Of a stretch of 64,000 nt of DNA, positions 11,501-23,500 are shown piece by piece. Under the pieces are notes generated by a model. That model was not told the DNA's origin. It worked only from the letters and a program-made list of their open reading frames with translations, and ran no database searches. Location: NCBI GenBank assembly GCA_035578905.1, contig JAQJVL010000310.1, positions 1 to 64,000 on the forward strand. The letters run 5' to 3'. A program made the position numbers and the translations under genes. Positions within the stretch are counted from its first letter, which is position 1. Every line of letters begins with the position of its first letter. This DNA is from Stictocephala bisonia (taxonomy: Eukaryota > Arthropoda > Insecta > Hemiptera > Membracidae).

Positions 11501-14500
11501 GTGGATTATTAGTATAATAAACAAATAGTTCTATTAGAAAATGAAGCATTATATCTTGAATTTTACTTAACTACTATGAACCTTGCTGTTCTGAAAACCT
11601 TTGTAGCATGATTTTTTTTTCAATCCCCTGTAGATTTGTGGCATTGAAGTTATTTTTTATAAAAAGTAGGGTTGTGCGAGTACTCGAAACTTCGAGTATT
11701 TGATCGAGTATTTTACTACTCGAACTCGGCTTGAAGCTTCCGAAACTACTCGAAGTTCGATCGAGTATTTCACAAAATATCAGATTTACATCTTAATTTA
11801 CTTTTAAGATTAAACAGTTTTATAAGTTATGAATAAAAAAAGTTCGCTTTCTTGTGTTTTATTTTACCCTTAATCATACGTTATCAGTTTGGTACGCGTA
11901 ATTATGAACTAAAAAATACGCCTAAGAATAGGTAGTACACGACGACAGTCAAATGAACCAGTCGACGTAGTGAACGAGTTCGTTCATTATGATTTGAACT
12001 AATTCAATTCAAAGTGATCAACAGAGCTGGGAAGTTAGCGATCATGGCAAATAGTTATCGTAATAGCGATCACACATGTTGGTTGTCCGAGTCTACTAGT
12101 CACTTGTAACCTAACCTAAAATAGCATGAATAAAACAGAAGTGCTGGTTATTATCTTTATGACCCAAGATAGGGGACGAGAGATCCAGTTCAAGATACTC
12201 AAAAAGACCTGTTACCGATACAAATTTAATGGTCTGTACGCTGTGGAAATTATGCACATTTTCGTTCATATCAATAATATTGCTCAATCAAAAGGGTCCC
12301 GAATCACTTTACATCCCAAGAATCAAATTTCCCCTTGGCGAAAGTCCATCTCGCTTTTTGTATACGTACATGCAAGGAATCTTTCAGCTCCTTTTCGGAA
12401 CTGAAATTATCGTATATTTCTTGCGAGTCGATTGAGGTCTATTTTGTTTTTTTAATCTGAGTAGGGAATCGTCCAATGGTTGACGTAAGAAAATACCGTA
12501 TCGTATCATATAAAATATGGTAATGACATTCTAGCAGCATGTGACACAACATTATTGATTTATATTCCATCAAATATAAAATAGATATATATCCGTGGCG
12601 AACGTCTTAATTATTATTCCGTAAACACCTTAGATCGCCAAAACTGTGTAAAATTTGCACATATGATATTTTTTTCTGTCAAATTGTTGAACGGTTTTCT
12701 GACTAGGTTAGACAATAACACAGTTGCATTAAAATGTCTATCTATTTAATTTCAATACAATTGTACGTGTATGGGTTGGCGGGTTGGTAAATAACATTGT
12801 ACGTGTATGGGTGGGTGGGGGGGTAAATACCATTGTACATGTATGCGTGGGAGGGTTCAAGTAAACCATACCATTTTACTTGAATGGATGGGTGGGTGGG
12901 TCAATATAATTTTACGTGTATGGGTGTGTGAGTGGGTCCTGTTCGTGTATGGGTGGGCGTGTTGGTAAATACCATTGTACGTGTATGTGTGGGCGGGTGG
13001 GTAAATACCATTGTAAGTGTATGAGTGGGCGGGTAGGTAAATACCATAGTACGTGTATGGGTGGACGGGTGTGTCAACACCATTGTATGTGTATGGGTGG
13101 GCGGGTGGGTAAATACCATTGTACGTGTAATTTCAATACCATTCTACTTGGATGGATGATGGTTGGGTGGATCAATACAATTGTACGTGTATGGGTTTGT
13201 GAGTGGGTCTTGTTCGTGAATTTTCAGCCACACCTCATGCATTTTAATCATAAGCTTTGTTAAGTTGTCATAGGTTGTTAGTACTGAGAAATGAAAAATA
13301 TAATTTTTGCTCCATAATATAATAAGACTAACTAAAATACCAATGTACGTGTGTGGGCGGGAGGGTGGGTCAATACCATTGTACGTGTAACTATGACTCT
13401 TTTAATGGCGGTCAGACGTGTGTCAATTCGGCTCCTGATTAACTTTACAGTTTGAATGGTAGTTGTGCGATTTTTATGCGGTTTTCGGGTTATTAGTGTG
13501 CAGTGAAGTGATTTAAGTGATCCTACCAAGTTTCAAGTGGTAGGACCAGATTTACAAAAATTCATTTTTGTACCACCTTTCACCCAATTATTTTCTCCTG
13601 TTCATATCAGTTGTTATCGCAGTAAAGTACGATAATTTTGATTCGTAAACTCACTGAACTGTTTCCTGTTCACATTGACGTAGATGTCGATGTAAACTGA
13701 TATAAAATAATCAACCCAAGTGAGTGATAAACATGTCGGAAGACCTTTTCTAAACAAAATATGACAAATTTAGAGTCGGAAAATAATTTTTATTGAACCA
13801 AAGCCATCACACGTCTCGTTTTTTTATTCATAAATTTATAATTTAGCTGCCCACAATCTTCATTGTGTCACTCGTTGGTACTTAGCTGATATTTCAGACT
13901 GCATCTCGTCACCAATATCGTCTAAACCTATTATATTAGCCGACTGGTTTTCATTTGATTACGCCAGGTTTTCACGAATTTCTCATTATGAAACTATTAT
14001 TTATCTGTTGTTCAGTGTATCCTCATGTATCAAAGTAGTTTCTAGTTGCACACATTTCATTACCGATCATAATTTAAAAACTAATTCATCCTAAGTGACT
14101 TTAAAATTTACTTTTAGTAAACCTGCTTAGTTATTATTATCAATCGATTGAACTACAATCTTAGTCATCCAGATTTTCAAATTTGATTATATAATTCAGA
14201 GCTTATTTCCGGTTAGATGTAACCTTGCTATTACTGAATTAAATACCTACAGAATACAGATCCATTCTTCTTGGCGTGTACACTATCAATTTTTGTTGAG
14301 AGGAGGCAATTCTGAAAGCAAATGACTGCATTTGATGATGACGCCTGAATTTTAGCATCAGTTTGGTTGAATGCAGCTTTTGCCATCAAGCTTCACTACA
14401 TTTTCGCAGTACACTTTGAACTGAACCACCAGATAAACATATCGGCCGGCTGTGAAACGGTATAATTGGCTTGCATAGAAAATCTGATCTGTGATATGAG

Positions 14501-17500
14501 TGAACAGATTAAATCTTAATAATCCACGTTGTTTCAATTAATAATATACTTTCTTAGTTTCTTACATCACATTAGCTATGAAAAAAGGAAAAAAGTTAAG
14601 TAAAACAATACCACATAAATATATCGAAAGGCAGGAAGTAAAAAGTTTTATTTATCAAATGTTCCAGTTGATCAGAACAAATCAAAATTATTATGTTCAG
14701 TTTAGATGTATATATTTACAAATCTGGCAAAACTTAACATAGGCTTAGGATGGTGTCTGCCTTTTACAGTTGTCGGGTGAACAGGAAATCCTTCTATATA
14801 TACTCGCTTGAAAATACTCGATACTCGAAAAAAATGCCAACTACTCGACTCAAACTCAAAAATCACTACTCGCACATCCCTAATAAAAAGGCTGTAAAAA
14901 GTACGGTAGTAATCTATTTTTATTGAAGGTTAAAATTGGAGTAATGTAAGAAACTTAGTCAGTCCATCATCAGTGTTATAAGTCATTTTAATTTTTCCAG
15001 GCCCGACAAAGAGAGGTGTTTATCAGGGATTTGAGAAATTTTAGTCAGCCAGAGAAGACTCTAGTTTTGGACAGCTCAACAGGGTAAGTACCAGTCAGCT
15101 TGGAATTTTCTAATGTGACAAACATGAAAACAAATTGTGCTTTGTATGAGACAAATATGTGCCATATTCTTAATCTTAATTAATTGACATTAATACCGTC
15201 CAGATTTGCTAATCATGTACGTAACATATATTATAGATCTACGCTTCAATATACTGTTACTATGTTTTTGTTTTTAATTAACCATTCGCCAGTTCACATA
15301 GGTCTACAGGCCTGTGCGTTAACTTTATTTAACAAGTGAAGTAGTGACCATTAGCTCAATTGGAGATTCAAACCACAGACCAGGCCCTCTACAGTCCAAA
15401 GCCTTAGCCACTGAGCCACCATTCTAGCAATTTAATGTCTATAGACATTAGTGATTTAGGTTGTGAATTTTACCATCAGTACCACTGTACGTGTAGAGGC
15501 GGGCGGGTAGGTCAGTACCACTGTACGTGTAGGGGCGGGCGGGTGGGTCAGCACCACTGTACGTGTAGGGGCGGGCGGGTGGGTCAGTACCATTGTACGT
15601 GTAGGGGCGGGTGGGTGGGCAGTATCACTGTACATGTAGGGGCGGGCGGGTGGGTTAATACCACTGTATTTGTAGGGGCGGGCGGGTGGGTTAGTACCAC
15701 TGTATGTGTAGGGGCGGGCGGGTGGGCAATACCACTGTACGTGTATGGGTGGGTGGGTGGGTCAGTACCACTGTACGTGAATGGGTGGGCGGTAGGGTTA
15801 TGACCGCACAGGTCGTACATGAAAACAGATCTTTACTAGCCTGTGAAAAATAGCTCTAGCCATGTAAATGTTTAACCAGCTTGATTTATATTGAATCTAA
15901 TTTTATCTGACAATGTGTTGAGAATCCAATTTGATTTAAACTGATAAATTTATAACATATACATCAGCTTAGTGTAGTCCAATCAACATTATTTTTTAAG
16001 CCATACATTTGTTGTGCCTTGTTTGTAAAAGTTAACTTTCTCAGCTTTGGTAGAAAATGAAATAAAAAACTGAAAATTGTACCAGGTCTTTTGACTGGTA
16101 CATTTTAGTTTCTCAACATTTTGGTTTGCCAGGCTGCCTGAGATCGCTTCTGCGCTGTCGTCTTGTTATGTTCGTGATCGTTGGCTCAGGCCTTGATCCG
16201 TTCCGTGGTTCCAGCCTTCGGTTCGACGGTTCACCTGGGTTTTGTAGTTAGTTTCGCCTCCTACCTGTTAACTTGGTAATGACAGGCTACAAAGACAATT
16301 AACTCCAGGGTCCTCGAGTAGTACTTGTTCCCTCAGCCTGCCGCCCGGCTGATCTTCTGCCATCTCTACTGTGCTGGCCTGGCCTGGGAACCATGTAATA
16401 GAGCCTATTGTGAGCCTCAGCTGTCCTGTTTACAACTTGGGGAGCCTTTCTCCTGTCCTCAGGTCAGTCCTTTCCAAGTTTGTTCACAGCGGCTGAGCTG
16501 GGGGAGGTACATTGAATATTTTTCTGTTGGGTGGAACTTTTTAATAATAGGCCTAGGCCAAGGAAGAAAAAAGTGCCAAAAATGTACATAAACTTATTTC
16601 GCACGGCCCAAACATTAATAGTAAATATATTTTTCTAAACCAATTGCTTATTTTTAAATTTAAGTGTTATATTTGTTTGAGAATTCTATAATTACCGTTA
16701 AATATTATTTAATTTGTGATTCTGTTATTTCTAAATATTTAAGTACGTCTTAAAACTTTGGTATTTCTACTATCTTTAAATTATATATGCTTTTTGTTAC
16801 GGTTAGTTTAAAAAAAATGATTTATCTCTGTTATGTTAGGTCTAGTTATTAAGTTGGTATTTATTTTATGTAGTGTAATGTTAGTCTGTTTTTTGATAAA
16901 ACGGTACCGTGCTATATTTTCTTTTTAACTTATTAATTTTTAAATTTTTCACCAAAAAGGTTAAATAATGTTTTTTTAATAATGTTTTTACTTTTATTTA
17001 ATTCTGAGCTGCCCAGGGATTCCGGCTGACTCCCTGACCTCGATGGAATCATGGGATGTGGGCAGGGCCGTAACTAAGTCATACAGCGCTCTTGGCGATT
17101 GGACTGAAATTGCGCCCCTACCGGGGGGTTTGGGGGGTATGGAATACTCCCCAACGTAACGGGGGGTTCGGGGGTCCTCCCCCGAAAAATGTTGAATTTC
17201 ATACTGCAAAATTGTTAGTTTTTAATCGTTTTGAGATCGTTTTACAACGGTTTTAATTTTAATTTGTCATTGGTAATGGTGAAGTTTTATTATTTTCTGA
17301 AAGGAATTCGTCCATCAGACTTCTTAATTAAATTACGTGTGAGTCACTAATAGTGAAAAATACACTTTTAGTGCACGTTTCTATTGTAAAATTTATCCAT
17401 ATTTTGAACAATTCTAGTAGTTTTTTATTTTTTTTATTTATACTCAACGATATAATAACCTTTTAACTGTAGTCTATAACCTTTTTATTTTGATCACCTA

Positions 17501-20500
17501 CATGTGTCTTTTGATCTGGGGATTATAAGTAATAAGGTAGACTATCCATTAACATATATACATATTTATTTACATAGAAATATAATATTGACAGAATACA
17601 ATAAAATCTTCTACAAATAAAGATTAACCTGTCGAACTTAGTAAAACATACATAGTTTGGAATGGTATTTTAGGCAACTAAAACTTAACTTTTCTTGCTT
17701 TAAGTTTTGCAAACTCTTTTATGACATCGTTGTAGTCGATTTTCGAAGCAATGTTGTATTCTATAGATAGAATGGCAAGATTTGTCAGTCTTGCTTCATT
17801 CATGCTGGAACGCAAATAGTTTTTAATAATTTTGAGTTTACTGAATGATCTTTCACATGATGCCACACTGACAGGCATGGTCAAAAATATTCTTATAGCT
17901 ACTTCAATGTTTGGGTAGGCATCTCTTAGTCCATATTTTGAGATCGCTGTGAGAATATCCAAATGTGTTGCCTTTTCGATATTTTCAAAAAGCTCATTTG
18001 CATGGTATTTAAATGAAGAAAACTCGTTGACTAGTTCAACTGTATCTACATCCCTACTATACTTCAACCCATTTGCACATTTTTCTAGATGAGAGATGGA
18101 TTGCTGGCTTAAGGACTTCCCAGACAAAAAACTAAAATCGGATGACACTTGATGGTAAATTTCTGCCCTCTTTCCCATTTCACTAGAAATTTTATCAAAC
18201 ACGGCATAGCACTCTTTCTCAAATAGTTTTTGAGGACCTAGTGTTCGTGACTGATCTTCTGCCAGCTCTCCAGCCATCATCTCGACCTTTTTAATCCTTT
18301 TAGAAGGGAATTCACTGGGAATAGTCAAAGAGTCACACGTAGCTTTAGCATTTTCCAAAAATTTTGTAACTCCTTCTTTGTGCATTTCTTCTACTTTTTT
18401 TGCTAAACCCAAGAGCAAACTAGATGCTACATCCAGAGTTGTACCTTTCCCTTGAAGAGCCTTGTTTGTACAATCTACACTGACCAAAATATCAGACCAC
18501 ATTTCCAAAAGCGACACAAATTCAAAATCAATTTGTTTTAAAACTTTCATAGCACCAGAAACTGTGTCTGCATTCCAGTCGTTGTCTCTGTCAGTCATGC
18601 TTATCAAAATCTTGTAAACTGAGGTTAGACCATTCTTAAGAGATGTCACGGCTTGACGCCTGGACGACCATCTCGTGTCACAACGTCTTTTGAGTGTGGT
18701 ATTGAGACAACCAAGCAAGGCCTCCCATCTCGAGGTAGAGCTGCTGAAAAATTTGAAAAAATCCAAAACCTTTCCGAAAAAAGTTGTCATCATTACTGAA
18801 ACTTCTGCAGCATGCACGCCTACGAGATTTAGTCTGTGTGCCACACAAGGCACAAATGTTGCCAGGTCGTTTAACTGGGATATGTGTGTTTGAACGCCTT
18901 CATATTTTCCGGCCATGTTTGATCCGTTGTCGAATCCTTGTCCACGACAGTTCTGTATATCCAAGTCATCAGTTTTAAGTTTTTCCAAGATTTCTTGAGA
19001 TATCCCTCTTCCTGTCTTCTGGTGAGTTATGACGAAAACCACAAAGCTCTCTTCAACAGAGCATTTACCATCCTCGATAGTAACATATCTGATTACTTGG
19101 CTCATCTGCTCTAAATGAGCTGTGTCTGGGGTGCAGTCGAACATGATGGAGAAATACTTTGCACGTTTTATCTTCCTCAATATTTCTGATCTGACATTAC
19201 TTCCCAAGAGGTCTATGACTTCATTTTGAATAAGAGGAGAAAAATAGCTAGTGACATTCTTTCCATGTTTAACTGTTTCTATGTGTTTAGCTAGTTGAGG
19301 ATTATAATGACTAATAAGCTTTAAGGTACTCAGAAACACACCACAGTTGCTGTCACCAATCAAGTCCGATCCACCTCTTAAAGCTAAGTTATTCCTAGCA
19401 CAGTGAAGAATAACATCCACAATATACTTCAGAATGTTGGTCCACTTGTCTGTTTCAGCTTGTATTAGCTTTTGATGTCCTGCGTCAACAGACTTGCCTG
19501 TTTGTAAGCCTATTTCTAACTCTTTCCATTGAATGTAAGAATCTCGATGAAGTATTGACCTTACGTGATTGACAATGCATGGGTTTAGGTGTCTCCAATC
19601 GTTGAATCCCTCTTCAATATTAGAAAACACAGATTTGTCCTTTTTATCGTCTTTTGAAAAAAGAAGACAGGGGAAACAAAACAGGACGTCCTTAGATTGG
19701 CTATACAATAACCATTGCCTTTTCACATTTTCCCCGTTCGGTAGAGTTTTGTAAACCCATTTCTGAGAGAAGCGTCGTCCATCATCAGAACAAGGAAACA
19801 TGTGGTTTTCCAAATTAATCATTTGAGGGCCTTTTTCTACAATTTTACAACGAACTGTGTCCAATCTAAAATTTGTCGGCCATTTTCTGGGATCTTCGTA
19901 CTCTATTTGTTGGAAACTACAATTTCCACTACTTTCTTCTAAGTTAGTGTCAATCTCAATGGGAGTGATGTGGCTAGTGGGGTCCTCCAAAACCATATTA
20001 CTCTTGCAAAAGTCTTCGGTGTGCGTCTCTCTACCATGAACTTCTTCGTCGTCTTCTTCTTCGTCTTGAATTTGAGGCTCAGAAGGACCTGGGTTATTAC
20101 TGGTATTTTCATTCTTCAGCCAATTTCCTAGTGCAGATGCTAATTTTTTGTTATCTTGTTCTTTTCTATTTCTAATTTTTTTGAACTCGCTCCCGGAACG
20201 TTTTTTTGGTCCCATATCTACAACATTAGTACAACATAGTAATAACTACAACATTATAATTGTGATTGACGTACAGTAGAATCTCGATTATCCAGTGTAA
20301 TTGGGACCAAGGCCACCTCGGATACGTAAAAACTCGGAGGTTAGGTGGCATTGACGTAAAAACACACACAATTATCAATTTTAAACTATTTATTTATTAA
20401 ACACCAAAAAAGTAACACAAACATGTTAAACTTACATGTTAAACAAAACAAGTCTACTTTTTGGTTGAGTCGGACTGTACTGCGCTCTGTAATAGTGTGC

Positions 20501-23500
20501 GCCGATTGTACCGCGTCGCCAGAAATCTGTACTGACTCATCCACTTCCTTAACCCCCTCACCTCCACCCACACATCCGTAGGTCACTGGCTCAAATGCAC
20601 ACCAATTATTCAGTATTGTGCAACTGTCACAACAACATCTACCCTTCGCGTCGCATGTGTCCAATTGTGTGAGTGTGTGTTGTTTAAAATTAATGTACTA
20701 TACATAATTATAACGTTTTAAACATTTAAATAGCTTTTTTCTTGGGGTTGGGGTTTCCCTATTATCCGTCATTTTTGATTATCCGACCGTCTGCCGGCCC
20801 GTTTATGACGGATAATCGAGACTCTACTGTATTTAGTTTTCACCCAACCCAATAAACTATTTATACTTGACACATTTTAATAACGTGTGTTAAGGCCTAT
20901 ATTGAAATCAATAAAAATTAAGAAACGATAGTACGGTGGACAGTGGTTTAATTTAAATAATTCTTAATTTGCCAAATTACACTACAATTAACTTAGACTC
21001 TAAGTTAATTACAGCAAAAACTGCAAGTAAATTATTTACCAAAAAGAACAAAATATTATTAAATTTCTTACCTATATAATGACCAAGGTAGCACGAGTAG
21101 GATCAGCCAACAAAACAATCAAGAGTTCCAGTCCAAACCACGACTGTTTAAACATTCACTGCTTGTAATTAAAAACCATTTCGTCGTTGCACAAAAACTA
21201 CTAAACTGAATGACAGACAGATACTAAATGAGTATCAGAGCGAGAGCGTCGCGGTACGGGAGGCGGTGTATATAAAATATTCAAGTTATGACATGCTTCA
21301 AGCACAACTGGCACCTGGCGAGTAGAGTAGGGGCGCTCTTGTTTACCTAGGATTACTTCGCGCCATCAAGCTTCGCATCAATTAAGGAAGCTTTCTTTTA
21401 TTGCGTGTTAATAATTTAGTACTGAATATATAAAACAAATTATAAACAGTAATTTTACAACAACAACAAAAAACAAATGTGTTCTTCCAATTTGTGCAAA
21501 AAGTTTACTTTCTCGAAAAGTGTTTACCTATAAATAATAGGTTTCCTTCATAGCCAATTTTGCGCCCTCGTTGTACCTGCGCCTTTGGCGGGGGCACATC
21601 TCGCCACCGCCTAGTTACGGCCCTGGATGTGGGCAAAATTGCCGGTTGTTTGTTTTTGTTCAAATCTCTAAATTTTCATTGTAAATTCTGTAATAATTTT
21701 TCTCTCCAGTAATTCTGCAGATGGGCACATCTATAATGTCATTTATGGTATTTGTAGCTTTCACCAAATTTGTGTTCGGTATGTTATTTTGTGTATAATT
21801 TGTAATTCATAGTTTATTATATGTTTCATATTGTTTATCTGTTTTGAGTTTAGTTGATTGATATTGTGGCCTTCTGCCAAAATTATTGAATTCTTTGGTA
21901 ATAAATAGTTTTTTTGCTCAGCTACCGAGTTGTGATTTAACCCTCCGACTGCCACCCGTGATCCTATCGCTTGTCCGGTTTTGAGCCAGCCCCTAGTACC
22001 CGGTATTGGATTACCCCAGTTTGGTGGGGGGATGGGTCTCAAAATAATGACCAACTACTTTTTTTAGGGATGCAAGAGGAATCTAAACTGATTACTTATT
22101 AAATGAGCGAACTCTTTCAAGACTCTTACATCCCTCCTGAAAAAATGTGTAATCTAATGTTAACTGGATCCAGGAAAATTCATTGACCGGATATTCAATT
22201 TTGAATTCAGCTGGATTTTATTTAGATTTGATAAGCAATACTAGTCAGTATTAGACAAATACGTTTTGGTACTGGTACCACCATGTATATTTGAGACTTG
22301 GTTGCTACTGTGAGAAATAATAATGACTTGCCTTTACTTCTTAACGTAATCTTTATCATGTTAAAAAATAGTACTGTTTTAAGGAGGATTATTCAAACAG
22401 TGGATTTTTAAAATTTAGATTATATAAATACTAACAAATATTTGTGAAAATTTAAAATAAATTTGATCTTTGTTTTTAAGCCTTCTTTCCTATAATGTTG
22501 ATTTCCCACCAATACATCATCTTTACATTAACTGCAAACACTTGTTAACACAGCCATTGTTAAACGTGATTGCAACAAAAGTATATGAGTATATTTTATC
22601 ACTTACACTGAAAAAAATTACTTGCACACCACTAGATACTGTATTTGACAAATATAACAACTGTACATTTTCTATAATCTCACAGATTAAATGTATATAG
22701 ATAAACTATATTTTTGTACGTAATTATAATATCATAGCAGGTTTTATTGCTATAGATGGATCTCTTTCATATTGTACAGTATTATAATAATTCCAACCAT
22801 AAAAAACCCACATAGGACAAAATCAGACACTTATCTTTTCTAATCAATAAAAAAGATCATCTCATTTTGAACAATCAGATTATTTATTTAATGAATTATA
22901 ACTTTTGCAGTATTTATAATCAGAAAAAAATAATGGTAAACTTTAGTAAAATAATGTGTTGTGAAATAAAGAAAAGGTATTGTAAACGTGTTTACTAATT
23001 ATACTCGTACATTTTTTTTACAGAATTTTGATTCCTCTCTTCGACCCTGACACCAATATGCTGTTCTTGGCTGGCAAAGGAGATACCACCATTTCTTACT
23101 TGGAAGTAATTGACAGGTCTGTACGCTTGTATAAGAGTTGATTATTTAACTGTTCAGAGATATAAATTTATGTATATACAAATGACAAATGGTACCCACG
23201 AAATTGTCTTAGTTTTATGGTGAAAGGATGAGCAAACAAGTAAACATTTATTTTGTATGTATTATTTACAAATAAACTTTAATTCTCTGTGTGCACAATT
23301 TATTGTTTGAAGTACGTTAACAGTTTGGTCTAGGATGTAGTTACAAGACTCACAACAGACTTCATTATTTAGTAATAATATATTCAGTTTTAACTTTGCT
23401 TATATACTTTACTAATATCATTGTATTGATGTACATTTAGCTAAATAGTAGTGGATGAATCAATAGATTTACTTTAATTTACCTTATTATGTATAGACAA

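Larger units (their letters stand above)
17063..21625 (-). mobile_element. Complete autonomous-type hAT transposon in intron 5
   Basis: Ends are inverted: CAGGGCCGTAACTAAG at 17063 and, reverse-complemented, CAGGGCCGTAACTAGG at the right end. A perfect 8-bp duplication GATGTGGG flanks them (17055-17062 and 21626-21633). The 4.56-kb interior carries one uninterrupted transposase gene on the minus strand and a nested pogo-like MITE upstream of it. Intact coding capacity, matching ends and a perfect target duplication suggest a relatively recent insertion. It lies opposite to pod1 transcription. Confidence 0.95.

Noticed and set aside
12901..13263. Open frames on both strands across the minisatellite (His/Thr/Pro-rich and Cys/Gly-rich repeats)
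   Set aside because: They arise because the 36-bp unit is a multiple of three and lacks stops; no start context or family similarity.
15360..15420. Functional tRNA gene on the minus strand
   Set aside because: A/B boxes are recognisable, but the B box is mutated, no acceptor stem closes, and the unit is repeated at 38904 with a SINE body.
15435..15820. Repetitive open frames on both strands (CTCRGGRVGQ-like and THTVVLTHPP-like)
   Set aside because: Same cause: tandem 36-bp units in intron 5, not protein genes.
18675..20039. Plus-strand open frames within the hAT transposase
   Set aside because: Antisense shadows of the 845-codon transposase.
20386..20664. 92-codon minus frame inside the pogo-like MITE
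   Set aside because: Lies wholly inside a non-coding MITE, with no similarity to transposase.
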